From the NCBI RefSeq assembly GCF_900177275.1, contig NZ_FXAG01000015.1, positions 43,975 to 107,974 of the forward strand: 64,000 nucleotides of DNA, read 5' to 3'. Below, one piece after another: positions 7,802 to 18,300 of the stretch. Under the pieces are notes generated by a model that saw nothing but the letters and a program-made list of their open reading frames with translations, ran no database searches and was not told the origin of the DNA. The first letter of the stretch is position 1; the number at the start of each line of letters is the position of its first letter. This DNA is from Pseudogulbenkiania subflava DSM 22618 (GTDB lineage: Bacteria > Pseudomonadota > Gammaproteobacteria > Burkholderiales > Chromobacteriaceae). Position numbers and translations under genes: made by a program.

Positions 7802-8347
7802 TCAAAAACCGTAACGGGCGAACAGGAAGACCACGTTGCCGTTGCCTTTGCCGCCGGGGATGTAGGTTCCCATCACCGCCAGCCGCTTGTACTGCACCGA
7901 GGCCAGCGGCAACACGCCCGGCACCGGGAAGTGATGCAGGGTGTCCGAGCGGGAGGTGAGGAAGGCGGTAAAGCCGAGCCCGCCCTGCCAGTTCTCGCTG
8001 AAGTGGTGGCGGCTCTGATAGGCGTAGCCGGCGATCGGCTCGGGATCGTTGTGCGAGTCGAGAAAGGCCATGGCGTAGAGACCGTGCCAGTCGCCGTCGT
8101 CGTCGACCAGACCGCGCCCCAGGCCGAAACCCCAGGCCTGCTCGTTGAACGAGTTGATCTTCTCCCGCCGGTAGGCGCTGCGCAGGTGGTAGGCGTAGCC
8201 GGGCAGGTAGACCTCGCCCTGCCCGTCGTTCCACACCTGGCCGACGCGGCGGCAGGCACCGTCGAGCCAGCCGTCGCCACTGCAGTCGAGCGCCCAGGCC
8301 GGGACGGCGCTGGCCAGCAGCAGGGCGAACAGGACGGGGCGGCTCAT
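7802..8347 (-). CDS. pagP: Lipid A palmitoyltransferase PagP
   Basis: Outer-membrane beta-barrel enzyme that moves palmitate from phospholipid to lipid A and helps resist cationic peptides. After a signal peptide (residues 1-19) the family blocks follow: VYLPGYAYHLRSAY with catalytic His53, GDWHGLYAMAFLDSHN with Asp96-Ser97, GGLGFTAFLTSR, and the terminal GNVVFLFARYGF with an aromatic C-terminus as barrels require. All three catalytic residues are present. The start is ATG 8347 (181 aa); an ATG at 8356 is equally possible and no ribosome site decides. Its place between purD and purH is unusual. Confidence 0.93.
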   Translation of the reverse strand: MSRPVLFALLLASAVPAWALDCSGDGWLDGACRRVGQVWNDGQGEVYLPGYAYHLRSAYRREKINSFNEQAWGFGLGRGLVDDDGDWHGLYAMAFLDSHNDPEPIAGYAYQSRHHFSENWQGGLGFTAFLTSRSDTLHHFPVPGVLPLASVQYKRLAVMGTYIPGGKGNGNVVFLFARYGF

Positions 8348-8360
8348 GGTGGTCATGTGC

Positions 8361-8383
8361 GGCCGAAGCACGCTTCGGCCAAC
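8361..8383. repeat. Hairpin made of inverted GGCCGAAGC motifs upstream of pagP
   Basis: GGCCGAAGC-ac-GCTTCGGCC, then AACC. The right half is a copy of the dispersed 11-mer (CTTCGGCCAAC at 8373-8383). It sits in the 57-base gap between purH and pagP and could terminate or attenuate transcription from purH. Confidence 0.6.
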
Positions 8384-8404
8384 CTTTCTCGTGGTCCGCC
8401 GCGC

Positions 8405-9982
8405 TTAGTGGCGGAAGTGGCGCACACCGGTCAGCACCATGGCGATGCCATGCTCGTCGGCGGCGGCGAACACTTCCTCGTCGCGCATCGAACCGCCCGG
8501 CTGGATGATGGCCTTGATGCCCTGCTCGGCGATGACGTCGATGCCGTCGCGGAACGGGAAGAAGGCATCAGAAGAGGCCACGGCACCCTGCAGCGTCAGG
8601 CCGGCGTCCTGCGCCTTGCGCGCGGCGATGCGGGTGGAGTCCACACGGCTCATCTGGCCGGCGCCGATACCGGCGGTCTGGCCGTTCTTGCAGAACACGA
8701 TGGCGTTGGATTTGACGTACTTGGCGACGCGCCAGGCGAACAGCAGGTCGCTCATTTCCTGCTCGGTCGGGGTGCGCTTGGTCACCACCTTGAGTTCGTC
8801 CAGGCCGACGTTGCGGATGTCCGGGGTCTGCACCAGCACACCGCCGCCGACGCGCTTGAGCTCGAAGCGGTTGGCACCGGCTTCCAGCGGGATTTCCAGC
8901 ACACGCACGTTCTTCTTGGCGGCGATGACGGCCTTGGCTTCGTCACTGAAGGCCGGGGCGATCAGCACTTCCAGGAACTGGCCGGTCACGGCTTCGACGG
9001 TCTCGGCATCGACCGGGCGGTTGAAGGCGATGATGCCGCCGAAGGCCGAGGTGGTGTCGGTGGCGAAGGCCAGGCGGTAGGCGGTGAGCGGGTCGGCCGC
9101 CACGGCCACGCCGCACGGGTTGGCGTGCTTGACGATGACGCAGGCCGGCTGCTCGAAGGTCTTCACCGCTTCCCACGCCGCGTCGGAATCGGCGATGTTG
9201 TTGTAGGACAGTTCCTTGCCCTGCAGCTGGCGGTAGTTGGCGATGGAGCCGGCGGCCGGGTCGAGGTCGCGGTAGAAGGCGGCGGCCTGGTGCGGGTTCT
9301 CGCCGTAGCGCATGTCCTGCACCTTGATGAACTGGGTGTTCAGGCGGTTCGGGAAGGCGGTGCGTTCCGGCACCCCGGCCAGCGAGCCGGCGGCCAGGCT
9401 GGTCAGGTAGTTGGAGATGGCGCCGTCGTAGGCGGCGGTGTGGGTGAACGCCTTCTTGGCCAGCTCGAAGCGGGTGGCCTTGGACAGCTGGCCGTCGTTG
9501 GCCTTCAGCTCGTCGGCCAGGGTGGCGTAGTCGGCCGCGTCGGTGACGATGGCGACGTGCGCCCAGTTCTTGGCGGCGGAGCGCACCATGGTCGGGCCGC
9601 CGATGTCGATGTTCTCGATGGCGTCTTCCAGCGGGCAGTCCGGGTTGGCGATGGTGGCTTCGAACGGGTACAGGTTGACGCACACCAGGTCGATGTTGCC
9701 GATGTCGTGTTCGGCCATCTTGGCCACGTGCTCGGGCAGATCGCGTCGGCCGAGGATGCCGCCGTGCACTTTCGGATGCAGGGTCTTGACGCGGCCGTCC
9801 AGCATCTCGGGGAAGCCGGTGTAGTCGGACACTTCGGTCACCGGCACGCCGGCTTCGGCCAGCAGCTTGGCGGTGCCGCCGGTCGACAGGATATGCACGC
9901 CGAAGCCGGCCAGGGTCTGGGCGAATTCGAGAACGCCGGTCTTGTCGGAAACGCTGATCAGCGCACGTTCGATCTTGGTCAT
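8405..9982 (-). CDS. purH: Bifunctional AICAR formyltransferase / IMP cyclohydrolase
   Basis: Catalyses the last two steps to IMP. It is 525 residues long. The N-terminal MGS-like cyclohydrolase domain starts [10 protein letters not shown] (1-150), and the C-terminal AICAR transformylase carries the catalytic KHANPCG motif (about residue 260) and the closing GVRHFRH. The start is ATG 9982, matching the family N-terminus; an upstream in-frame ATG at 10009 would add nine residues. It lies directly downstream of fis, separated by a terminator-like hairpin. Confidence 0.97.
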   Translation of the reverse strand: MTKIERALISVSDKTGVLEFAQTLAGFGVHILSTGGTAKLLAEAGVPVTEVSDYTGFPEMLDGRVKTLHPKVHGGILGRRDLPEHVAKMAEHDIGNIDLVCVNLYPFEATIANPDCPLEDAIENIDIGGPTMVRSAAKNWAHVAIVTDAADYATLADELKANDGQLSKATRFELAKKAFTHTAAYDGAISNYLTSLAAGSLAGVPERTAFPNRLNTQFIKVQDMRYGENPHQAAAFYRDLDPAAGSIANYRQLQGKELSYNNIADSDAAWEAVKTFEQPACVIVKHANPCGVAVAADPLTAYRLAFATDTTSAFGGIIAFNRPVDAETVEAVTGQFLEVLIAPAFSDEAKAVIAAKKNVRVLEIPLEAGANRFELKRVGGGVLVQTPDIRNVGLDELKVVTKRTPTEQEMSDLLFAWRVAKYVKSNAIVFCKNGQTAGIGAGQMSRVDSTRIAARKAQDAGLTLQGAVASSDAFFPFRDGIDVIAEQGIKAIIQPGGSMRDEEVFAAADEHGIAMVLTGVRHFRH

Positions 9983-10007
9983 CGTTAATCTACCACTCAA
10001 GGGAGTC

Positions 10008-10051
10008 ATAAAAATCCGAAAGCAGGCGCCCGGTGAGGGAGGCCTGCTTTC
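10008..10051 (-). terminator. Terminator after fis
   Basis: On the minus strand GAAAGCAGGC and GCCTGCTTTC pair across a 14-base loop, followed by GGATTTTT. It lies between fis and purH, so it ends or weakens the dusB-fis transcript before purH. Confidence 0.65.
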
Positions 10052-10056
10052 CCATT

Positions 10057-10293
10057 CTAGATCAGGTCGTAACTCTTCATTTTCTTGCGCAGCGTGTTGC
10101 GGTTGAGCCCCAGCAACTCCGCCGCGCGCGTCTGGTTGCCCTGGGTGTGCGACAGCACCACCTCGAGCAGCGGTCGTTCCACGCAGGCCAACACCATGTC
10201 GTAGATGGCCGAGGGCACCTCGCCGTCGAGATCGCGGAAGTATTGCTCCATGGCCAGCCGTACCGACTGGGAAATATGATCGTTTTTCTGCAT
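10057..10293 (-). CDS. fis: Nucleoid-associated protein Fis
   Basis: Small DNA-bending protein that controls rRNA promoters, recombination and growth-phase genes. It is 78 residues long, the usual size in betaproteobacteria (98 in E. coli). The C-terminal HTH is clear: [20 protein letters not shown] (residues 54-73), as in NtrC-type regulators. The start is ATG 10293; open frame continues upstream only because it runs antisense into dusB. dusB precedes it by 34 bases on the same strand, the conserved dusB-fis operon. Confidence 0.96.
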   Translation of the reverse strand: MQKNDHISQSVRLAMEQYFRDLDGEVPSAIYDMVLACVERPLLEVVLSHTQGNQTRAAELLGLNRNTLRKKMKSYDLI

Positions 10294-10327
10294 GGTTGTT
10301 GTTCTGTTTAGTTGTCTGAGCACGGCC

Positions 10328-11356
10328 TCAGCCCGCCAGGGCCTCGTCCGGGGACGCCTCGGCCTCGACGTACTCGAGGCGCTCGGAGGCGCCGGCCAGC
10401 CGGTCGAAATAGCCCGCCACCGCCATCCGCTGCTGCGCGGTGTCTTCCAGCCGGTACATCGCCTGGCGGAACTCGTTGGAGCCGCGCAGGCCGCGCGTGT
10501 ACCAGGCGATGTGCTTGCGCGCGATGCGGCAGCCGGAGTATTCGCCGTAAAAACCGTACAGCTCGTCCAGGTGCTCCAGGAGCAGCTGGCGGATCTCCGC
10601 CACCGTCGGCGCCGGCAGGGTTTCACCGGTGTCGAGGTAATGCTGGATCTCGCGGAAAATCCACGGCCGCCCCTGCGCGGCGCGGCCGATCATGATAGCG
10701 TCGGCGCCGGTGTAATCGAGCACGTGGCGCGCCCGCTGCGGCGAGTCGATGTCGCCGTTGGCGATCAGCGGAATCGAGATCGCCTGCTTCACGGCGCGGA
10801 TGGTGTCGTACTCCGCCGCGCCGTGGTACATGTCCTCGCGCGTGCGGCCGTGCAGCGCCAGCGCGGCGATGCCGCAGTCTTCGGCCAACCGCGCCACCCT
10901 GAGCGCTGTCTTGTGCTCGCGGCTCCAGCCGGTGCGCGTCTTCAAGGTCACCGGCACGTCCACCGCCTGCACCACGGCCTCGAGAATGCGCCCCACCAGC
11001 GCCTCGTCGCGCAATAGTGCGGAGCCGGCGGCGACGTTGCACACCTTCTTGGCCGGGCAGCCCATGTTGATGTCGATGATCTGCGCGCCCTGCTCGACGT
11101 TGAGGCGCGCCGCCGCCGCCATCTGCGCCGGGTCGGCGCCGGCGATCTGCACCGAGATCGGCTCCACCTCGCCGTCGTGGTTGGCGCGGCGCAAGGTCTT
11201 GGCGGTGGTCCACAAAGCCTTGTTGGAGGTGATCATCTCGGACACCGCCATCCCCGCCCCCAGTCGCTTGCACAGCATGCGGAACGGGCGATCCGTCACC
11301 CCGGCCATGGGCGCGACGATGAGCCGGTTCTTCAGGGTATACGGTCCGATGCGCAT
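10328..11356 (-). CDS. dusB: tRNA-dihydrouridine synthase B
   Basis: FMN-dependent enzyme that reduces uridine in the tRNA D-loop. The TIM-barrel part starts MRIGPYTLKNRLIVAPMAGV; the catalytic Cys is in NMGCPAKKVC (about residue 100); the FMN phosphate site is near GADAIMIGRAAQG; the helical domain closes the protein. It has 342 residues. ATG 11356 was chosen; a TTG four codons upstream (11368) is also possible. It is the first gene of the dusB-fis operon, with a recognisable promoter upstream. Confidence 0.95.
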   Translation of the reverse strand: MRIGPYTLKNRLIVAPMAGVTDRPFRMLCKRLGAGMAVSEMITSNKALWTTAKTLRRANHDGEVEPISVQIAGADPAQMAAAARLNVEQGAQIIDINMGCPAKKVCNVAAGSALLRDEALVGRILEAVVQAVDVPVTLKTRTGWSREHKTALRVARLAEDCGIAALALHGRTREDMYHGAAEYDTIRAVKQAISIPLIANGDIDSPQRARHVLDYTGADAIMIGRAAQGRPWIFREIQHYLDTGETLPAPTVAEIRQLLLEHLDELYGFYGEYSGCRIARKHIAWYTRGLRGSNEFRQAMYRLEDTAQQRMAVAGYFDRLAGASERLEYVEAEASPDEALAG

Positions 11357-11391
11357 CTGGTTTATCAAGGATTTAGCGGCGAGAGGGCGGC

Positions 11392-11420
11392 ATTGTAATG
11401 CTTTTTGCCCGGCGGGTAAA
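11392..11420 (-). promoter_or_regulatory. Promoter of the dusB-fis operon
   Basis: Minus-strand TTTACC (11420-11415), a 17-base spacer and TACAAT (11397-11392), 36 bases before the dusB ATG. It fits a sigma-70 promoter. A GC-rich transition after the -10 resembles the discriminator seen at stringently controlled fis promoters, but this is only suggestive. Confidence 0.5.
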
Positions 11421-11534
11421 AAACATTTTGCCTACTTTTTGAGCAGGCTCGATAGCGATGGAATAAGGGCGCACGTACGTGCCGGCGTGCGCGCCCAGGC
11501 GGGTCGAGCGCTGCCGCCTCATGGCATGGGGACG

Positions 11535-11939
11535 GGGAGTCAGTCGGTAAGCCGGGTTCTGTCGTGGACAGTCATTCCTCTAGGCCGACCATTGCTGGCC
11601 GGCTCAAGCAACCTACCCGGGGACAACGCGAGCCACGTTAGCGCCCCCCTATTTGGTCTTGCTCCGGATGGGGTTTAGCCTGCCGTCGCGTGTTGCCACC
11701 GACGCGGTGCGCTCTTACCGCAGGCAGGTTTCCCCGCCCGTCCGGCCCGGCTTGCGCCTGACCGGTACACCTTTTCACCCTTGCCTGATCCCTGTTGCCA
11801 AGGCCATCGGCGGTTCAGCTCTCTGTTCCACTTTCCATCGCCTCGCGGCGTCCGGTCGTTAACCGGCATCCTGCTCTGCGGAGCCCGGACTTTCCTCCCC
11901 GTGCCTGAAGGCACGCGGCGACTGTCTGGCTGACTCCCC
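11535..11939 (-). ncRNA. rnpB: RNase P RNA (bacterial class A)
   Basis: Catalytic RNA of RNase P, which matures tRNA 5' ends. On the minus strand the helix P1 halves GGGGAGTCAG (11939-11930) and CTGACTCCCC (11544-11535) close a molecule of about 405 nt. It contains the universal GAGGAAAGTCCGGGCT, CAGAGAGC, GGGTGAAA, GGTAAGAGCGCACCG, GAGCAAGACCAAATAGG and ACAGAACCCGGCTTA segments. A TAAAAT -10 lies upstream at about 11953-11948. A GC-rich hairpin at about 11467-11494 may be the terminator. Confidence 0.97.
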
Positions 11940-12043
11940 GCGTTGCCATTTTACCTCAGAACCCGGCCAAGCCCGAGGGATATTTTCGCGGGCCAGCACC
12001 ATGAAGAAGGTATAATCCGGCACCCCCCCACCGGTTTTTCCCC

Positions 12044-15000
12044 ATGCAGCTTACCCAGGAGCGGCTGGCGCACTTGCAGCTGGCCGGCACACTGCTCATC
12101 GTCTTCCTGCTGGCAGGCAGCCTGACCGGCTATTTCCTGTACAGCCAGGAGCAGGATTTCGCCCGCGCCCAGCAGAAGCAGGAGCAGGAAGTCCTGAAGG
12201 ACGTCGAGGCCGACCTGCGCGCTCACGGCGAGCAGGCGGCCGGGCTGCTGGAGTCGCTGCGCCATCAGACCGAAAGCACGCTGGAACGCCGCCTGCGCCA
12301 GCAGGTCGACCAGGCCTACACCCTCGCCGAGAGCCTCTGGCAACAGCAGCACGACCGGCTGCCGCCCGACCAGCTGCGCGCCCTGATTCGCGAGACGCTG
12401 CGCCCGCTGCGCTTCTTCAACGGCCGCGGCTATATCTTCATCGACACCCTGGACGGACGCTGCGTGCTGCTGCCGACGGCGCCGGAACGGGAAGGCCGCT
12501 CGCTGCTCGACAACCGCGACGACCGGGGCACCTACATCATGCAGAACCTGCTGCGCGTGGTGAAGCAGCCGTCCGGCGCCGGGTTCACGCGCTATCGCTG
12601 GTTCGCGCCGGGCAGCACCGAGATGGCCGACAAGATCGCCTACGCGCGGCGCTTCGAGCGCTTCGGCTGGCTGATCGGCGCCGGCGAATACATCGCCAGC
12701 GTGGACCAGGACATGCAACGACAGGGCCTGACCGTGCTCGGCGGCAGCGTGCGCGACCGCAACGACCAGCTGCTGATCCTCGACGCCGCCGGCCGGGTGC
12801 TGCTGTTCCCCGGCCAGCCGCAATGGCAGGGGCGCGACTACCGCCAGTTGCCTGCCGCCATCGCCCACTCGCTGGCCCGCATCCTGGAACACGGTCCCCG
12901 CACCGCGAGCACTTCGATCATGCTGCCGGGCACGGGCTCGGCCGAGCCGCAGAGCCAGCCGGCCTACGCCCTGCACCTGCCGGGCTGGGGCTGGACGCTG
13001 ATCAGCACCGCCTCGCTGTCCGAACGCATGCAGGCCGAGCGCCTGAGCCGGCAGCAGTCGCTGCGGCGCGAGCTGGCCGACAAAATCAGCGCCACCGGGC
13101 TGATCACGCTGCTGGCGCTCTTCAGCGCGATGTTGTTCTCGTGGTGGCTGAACCGCTGGATCAAGGGGCTGATCGCGCACTATCACCGCGACCAGGAACG
13201 CAGCCTGGAGGAACTGGGCGAGCGCTCGCGCGACCTGCAGCTGTCGCGCTTCATGGTGGACCATGCCAGCGACGTGGTGCTGCTGCTCGACGAGGACGGC
13301 GCGCCGCGCTACCTCAACGCCGCTGCGGCCGCCTTGCTGGGCGACGATCCGGCCCAACGCGGGCAACGCCTCGCCGCGCTACTGCCGCCGTCGGATCAGC
13401 CGCTGCCGCTGACCTACGAAACCGTGCTGGACGACGTGCCGTTCGAAGTCAGCCTCACCAGCATGCAGTACCAGGAGCACGCCTACCGCTCGCTGCGGGC
13501 GCGCGACATGAGCCGGCGTCAGCAGGCGGAGCAGCAGCGGCGGCTGGCCGCCAAGATATTCGACACCAGCAGCCAGGCCATCGTGATCAGCGACGCCAGC
13601 AACCACATCGTCATGGTGAACCGCGCCTTCACCGACATCACCGGCTACTCGGAGCAGGAGGCGATCGGCCGGCAGCCGTCGCTGCTGTCGTCCGGGCGTC
13701 AGCCGCCCGCCTTCTACCAGAAGATGTGGCAGCAGCTGGCGCAGCGCGGCCACTGGGCCGGGGAAATCTGGAACCGGCGCAAGGACGGCACCATCTACCC
13801 GGAATGGCTGAGCATTTCGCTGCTCCGTGACGAGGCGGGACAGGTCAGCCACCACGTGGCGCTGTTCTCCGATATCAGCGAGCGCAAGGAACAGGAAGCC
13901 CACATCCGCCATATGGCCGAGCACGACTTCCTCACCGACCTGCCCAACCGCGCGCTGATCCACGACCGGCTGGCGCAGGCCATCCGCGCCGCCGCGCGCC
14001 AGAAGAACCGGCTCGCCGTGCTGTTCCTCGACCTCGACCACTTCAAGAACATCAACGACACCTTGGGCCACGCCCACGGCGACGAGCTGCTCAAGCAGGT
14101 GGCGCAGCGCCTGCAGCACACGGTACGCGGCAGCGACACCGTGGGCCGCAATGGCGGCGACGAGTTCGTGCTGATCCTGCCCGAGCTGGCCTCCCCGGCC
14201 GAGGCGGCGCAACTGGCGCAACGCCTGCTCGACGACCTGCGCCGGCCGTTCCAGATCGACGGGCAGGCGCTGGCGATCAGCACCAGCATCGGTATCAGTC
14301 TCTACCCCGACAACGGCAGCCAGCTGCAGGAGCTGCTGGTCAGCGCCGACCTGGCGATGTACCACGCCAAGGCGCAGGGTCGGGGCCGTTACCAGTTCTT
14401 CACCCCGGAGCTGAACGCCCAGGTGGCGGAGCGGCTGACGCTGGAAAACCACCTGCGCCAGGCACTGGAACGGCAACAGCTGCACCTGGTGTACCAGCCG
14501 CAGTTCGCCATCGACCGCCGGCGCCTGGTCGGCTGCGAGGCGCTGCTGCGCTGGCAACACCCGGAGCAGGGGCTGATCTCGCCGGCGCGCTTCATCCCGC
14601 TGGCGGAAGAGACCGGCCTGATCGTGGAGATCGGGCGCTGGGTGCTGGACGAGGCCTGCCGCCAGGCCGCCGCCTGGCTTGCCGCCGGCACTCCGCTGCG
14701 GGTGGCGGTGAACGTCTCGGCCCGGCAGCTGGGCCAGCCGGATTGGCTCGCCGAAGTCGAGGCGGCGCTGGCGCGCCACCGGCTGCCCAGCTGCTGGCTG
14801 GAGCTGGAAGTGACCGAGAGCACGTTGATGGAGGACGCCGAGCAGGCGGTGCGCCACCTGCAGGCCTTCAAGGAACGGGGCATCCACCTGGCGGTGGACG
14901 ATTTCGGCACCGGCTATTCCAGCCTGACCTACCTCAAGCGCTTCTCGCCCGACCTGATCAAGATCGACCGCGCCTTCGTGATGAACCTGCCGCACAACCG

Positions 15001-15214
15001 CGACGACGCCGCCATCGTCAGCGCCATCGTGCAGCTGGCCGAGGCGCTCGGCATGCAGACCCTGGCGGAAGGCGTGGAAAGCGAGGAACAGCTCGACTTC
15101 CTGGCCCAAGCCGGCTGCGACGTGGTGCAGGGCTACCTCACCGGGCGGCCGCAAAACGCCGCCGAGCTGACGGCGCTGCTGGCCACCAGCCGCGGCCTGG
15201 AGCCATTTCAGTAG
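12044..15214 (+). CDS. Membrane Cache-PAS-GGDEF-EAL protein (c-di-GMP turnover)
   Basis: A 1056-residue cyclic-di-GMP enzyme. Membrane helix 1 (about 15-35) and helix 2 (about 352-371) bracket a periplasmic double-Cache sensor (RGYIFIDTLDGRCVLLP; FGWLIGAGEY). Two PAS-like domains follow (about 400-490 and 500-618), then GGDEF with intact GGDEF at 704-708, then EAL with CEALLRW at 831-837 and DDFGTGYSS. Both catalytic signatures are complete, so it may be bifunctional or use one domain as a GTP-regulated switch. A perfect TATAAT (12011-12016) precedes ATG 12044. It stands alone; the ligand is unknown. Confidence 0.93.
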   Translation: MQLTQERLAHLQLAGTLLIVFLLAGSLTGYFLYSQEQDFARAQQKQEQEVLKDVEADLRAHGEQAAGLLESLRHQTESTLERRLRQQVDQAYTLAESLWQQQHDRLPPDQLRALIRETLRPLRFFNGRGYIFIDTLDGRCVLLPTAPEREGRSLLDNRDDRGTYIMQNLLRVVKQPSGAGFTRYRWFAPGSTEMADKIAYARRFERFGWLIGAGEYIASVDQDMQRQGLTVLGGSVRDRNDQLLILDAAGRVLLFPGQPQWQGRDYRQLPAAIAHSLARILEHGPRTASTSIMLPGTGSAEPQSQPAYALHLPGWGWTLISTASLSERMQAERLSRQQSLRRELADKISATGLITLLALFSAMLFSWWLNRWIKGLIAHYHRDQERSLEELGERSRDLQLSRFMVDHASDVVLLLDEDGAPRYLNAAAAALLGDDPAQRGQRLAALLPPSDQPLPLTYETVLDDVPFEVSLTSMQYQEHAYRSLRARDMSRRQQAEQQRRLAAKIFDTSSQAIVISDASNHIVMVNRAFTDITGYSEQEAIGRQPSLLSSGRQPPAFYQKMWQQLAQRGHWAGEIWNRRKDGTIYPEWLSISLLRDEAGQVSHHVALFSDISERKEQEAHIRHMAEHDFLTDLPNRALIHDRLAQAIRAAARQKNRLAVLFLDLDHFKNINDTLGHAHGDELLKQVAQRLQHTVRGSDTVGRNGGDEFVLILPELASPAEAAQLAQRLLDDLRRPFQIDGQALAISTSIGISLYPDNGSQLQELLVSADLAMYHAKAQGRGRYQFFTPELNAQVAERLTLENHLRQALERQQLHLVYQPQFAIDRRRLVGCEALLRWQHPEQGLISPARFIPLAEETGLIVEIGRWVLDEACRQAAAWLAAGTPLRVAVNVSARQLGQPDWLAEVEAALARHRLPSCWLELEVTESTLMEDAEQAVRHLQAFKERGIHLAVDDFGTGYSSLTYLKRFSPDLIKIDRAFVMNLPHNRDDAAIVSAIVQLAEALGMQTLAEGVESEEQLDFLAQAGCDVVQGYLTGRPQNAAELTALLATSRGLEPFQ

Positions 15215-15215
15215 T

Positions 15216-15351
15216 CGAGCGAGCCAAAGCAGGTTGAGCACCGCCAGCGCACCGGAACCGGAAGGTACATACGGTAGATACGGATTCCGTATCGCTGAGC
15301 GAATTACTGCCGGCGCTCAAGAGGCAAAGGCACCGCCGAGTAATGAAAGGC
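15216..15351. repeat. Intergenic structured repeat B1
   Basis: Begins GAGCGAGCCAAAGCAGGTTG, contains ACCGGAAGGTAC-nnnn-GTAGATACGGATT and ATCGCTGAGCGAAT, and ends with CCGCCGAGTAATG. A related copy lies at 32272-32490. It fills the gap between the GGDEF-EAL gene and the tamB stop codon, which abuts its end. Confidence 0.65.
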
Positions 15352-18300
15352 TCAATCGAAGCGTAGCGTGTAACGCGTCTCCAGCGAGGCGGTGGTGCCG
15401 GCGCGCAGCACCAGCGACCAGCCTTTGGACAACTGGTAGGACATCTTGAGCGCCTGGCTGGCGCTGGCGATGCCGTATTCGTAGCCGAGGTAGAGCGTGC
15501 GCGTCAGCTGCCGCCCCACCGTCACCACCTGCTCCGCCGGGCTCACCGTGCCGTCGGCCAGGGTCTTGCCTTGCTGGTTGACCAGGCCGAGGTCGTCGAA
15601 CAGGCCGATGCGGTCGTTGATGGTCCCGGCCAGCAGCGCCCCGGCGGCGGCGGCCAGCGAGGCGTCGTCGCTGCCGCCCACCGAGGCGCGCCCGAGCACC
15701 AGCCAGGACAGCTTGTCGCGTTCCGACAGCGCCTCGTCGGCGATCAGGCGCACGCTCGGCGCGGCGACGCTGCCGCCCACTTCCACCCCGGCCCCGACCG
15801 GCGACAGGCGACGCTTGGCACGCACGTTGAGCGCCGGGTTGTCGAGCGAGCCGGTGAAGGTGATGGTGCCGTATTCGATGTCGAGGTCCTGCCCGTAGGC
15901 CTTGTAGCGTCCCTTCACCACGCGCACCTGGCCGCGCGCCGCCGGCGCCTCGCCAGGCGCGGCGCTGACGTGCACCACCCCGCTCAATTCCACGTCCAGC
16001 CCCTGCCCGGTGAAACGGAAGCGCTCGCCCAGATCGAGGTCGAGGCGCACCGTCACCGGCAGCGTCGCCAGCGCCGACGGCGGCGGCGCCTCGCGCCCGA
16101 CCACATGCACGTCGTCGGACAGCTGCGGCGTGCCCTGCTTGGGCAATTCCACCCGCCCCTGGTCGGCGCGCAGGCGTCCGCTCAGCGTGAGCTTGTTGTC
16201 GACGAACAGGATGTCGCTGTCGCCGGAGACCACCAGCCGGCGATTGGGACGGTCGAACACGCTGAAGCGCTTCAGGCTCAACTGCACCGTGGCGTCGGGA
16301 CCGCGGTCCTTGAGATCCAGCGCGCCGCTCGCCAGTGCCTCGCCCTCGCCGCTGGCGAAGCGCAGCCGGTCAAGCAGCAGGCGGCGCCCGTCCAGGCGCG
16401 CCTCCAGCACGCCTTCGGCCAACCTCAGCCCGGTCTTGCGGTCGGCGAACAGCAGCCCCTTGCCGTCGAGGCGGCCGTAGGCCAGCGGCGCAGCAAGCGG
16501 GCCGCTCAGAGTAACGTTGGCCGCGAGCTGCCCGCCCAGCTCCAGGCCCGGTCCGGCCAGCGCCTTCAGCGCCGGCACCTCGAGCTGCAGGGTGGCGGCG
16601 AGCGGGGTGCGGCCGTCGATACCGCCCGCCAGCGGCAGCGCGCCGTTGCCGCTGGCGTTGAGGTAGCGGCTCTGCAGCTGCAGCTCGAGCAGGGCGCGGT
16701 TGGCGTCGAGGCGCAGCCCAAGCCGGCTGGTGCCGAGCTCCAGCGCCAGCGGGCGGCCGTTGCTGCCGGGCAGCCAGACGTCGCCGCCGACACGTTGCAG
16801 GTTGAGCTGGCCCTGTGGCACGCCGCGCCCGGACAACGCCCAGTCGCCGGACACCACCAGTGTCTGCTGCACCGGCAGCGCCAGCAGCGGCGCCAGTTCG
16901 GCGAGGCGGAGACCGGCCGCCCGGCCGCGCGTGTTCACCAGGCCGCTGGCATCGCGGCGCAGCTGCTGCAGTTCGACCTGCCCCCCCAGCATGGCCAGCC
17001 GTGCCGCGCCCAGCTCCAGCCGCTGCGGCCCCACGCTCAAGCTGGCCGGGGCGAGCAGCGTCAGGCCGGGCTGGCCGGCCAGCTGCAGCGTCTCCAGCGT
17101 GCCCTGCCATTGCGTGGAACCCGCCGCCAGGCCGCCGTTGGCACGCAGCGCCAGGGCATAGGGACGCTGCTTGAGGTTGAGCCGGCCATCCAGCTCGATA
17201 CGGTGGCGGTTGCGCTGGCCGACGGCGTTGAGGCGCAACGTGCTGGCGCCGAACTCGCCCAGCCGCAGCTGCTGGGCGGCGAGCTGCACGCGGAACGGGC
17301 TGGCGGCATCGGCCTGCAGTTCGCCCGCCAGCGTCAGCGCCTCGACGCCGACGCCGCCCGGCAGCGCCAGCCGTTCCGCCTTGAGGTTGGCCGACAGCAG
17401 CGGCAATTTGGGCGTGCCGGCGAGATCGAGCTGGCCGCCGATGCGGCCGGCGAAGCCCGGCCCCAACAAGCGCAGGTTGGGGGCATCGATCAGCAGTTTC
17501 AGCCGGTCGCCCGCCGCGCCGTAGGCGCCGGCGGCCTGCAGGCGGTTGTCCGCCAGGCGCAGGTCGGCGTCGAGACGCTTGAGACGGCCCGGCTGCAGGT
17601 CCAGCTCGGCGCGGCCGCCGAGCGGCGCGCCGGAGAGCCGGCTCGGGGCGAACTGCAGCCGCACCGTGGCGGCGAGCGGGGCCGCCAGCTGTCCGCGCGC
17701 CGTCAGCCGGGCGTTGAGGTCGCCGGCCGGCGCCCCCTTGAGAAAGCGTGCCGGATCGGCCTTTTCCAGTGCCCCGGACAGTTCGAAGCGGCGCGCCTGC
17801 TGCAGCTCGACGCGGCCACTCAGGGCCAGCCGTCCGCCGCCGGCGGTCAGTTGCAGACGCTCCAGCCGCAGCGCCTGGGCCGCCCCCTGCTCCCGTGCCA
17901 GGCGCGCCTCCAGCGCCAGCTGCCGGCTCTGCAGCGCCGCGCTCAGCGTCGGCTGCGCCGGGGTCCCGCCCAAGGTCAGCGTGCCACCCACGGTCTGGTC
18001 CGGCGCGCTGGCGTGCAGAGCGCGCAGCGCCACGTCCTGCAGCCGCGCCGTGAGCGCCAGCGCCTGCGCGTCGAGGGTCCCGCCCAGCGCCACCCGGCCG
18101 CCGCCGGCCAGCTGCGCCTGCAGCGCGTTCAGCGTCAGGCGTTCGTCGCGCACGCGGAACTCGCCGGCGAGGAAGGCCAGCGGCAGCTGCCCGGCGGACA
18201 GCGCGCCGACCTCGCTGTTGACCAGCGACAGCCCGCCCGCCACCGTGGCGCCGGCGGCCGGCTCGGCGTGCACCGCGAAGTTGAGCCGCGCCTTGGGCCA

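Noticed and set aside
6332..9988. A 1218-codon open frame on the plus strand opposite purD, pagP and purH
   Set aside because: It is antisense to three well-supported genes, and its translation is rich in His, Gly, Val and Arg, as expected from the complement of GC-rich genes. It has no family match.
10294..10626. N-terminal extension of fis into dusB
   Set aside because: The extension is an Arg-rich frame over the dusB coding sequence. Fis of this lineage is 78 residues long and starts at 10293.
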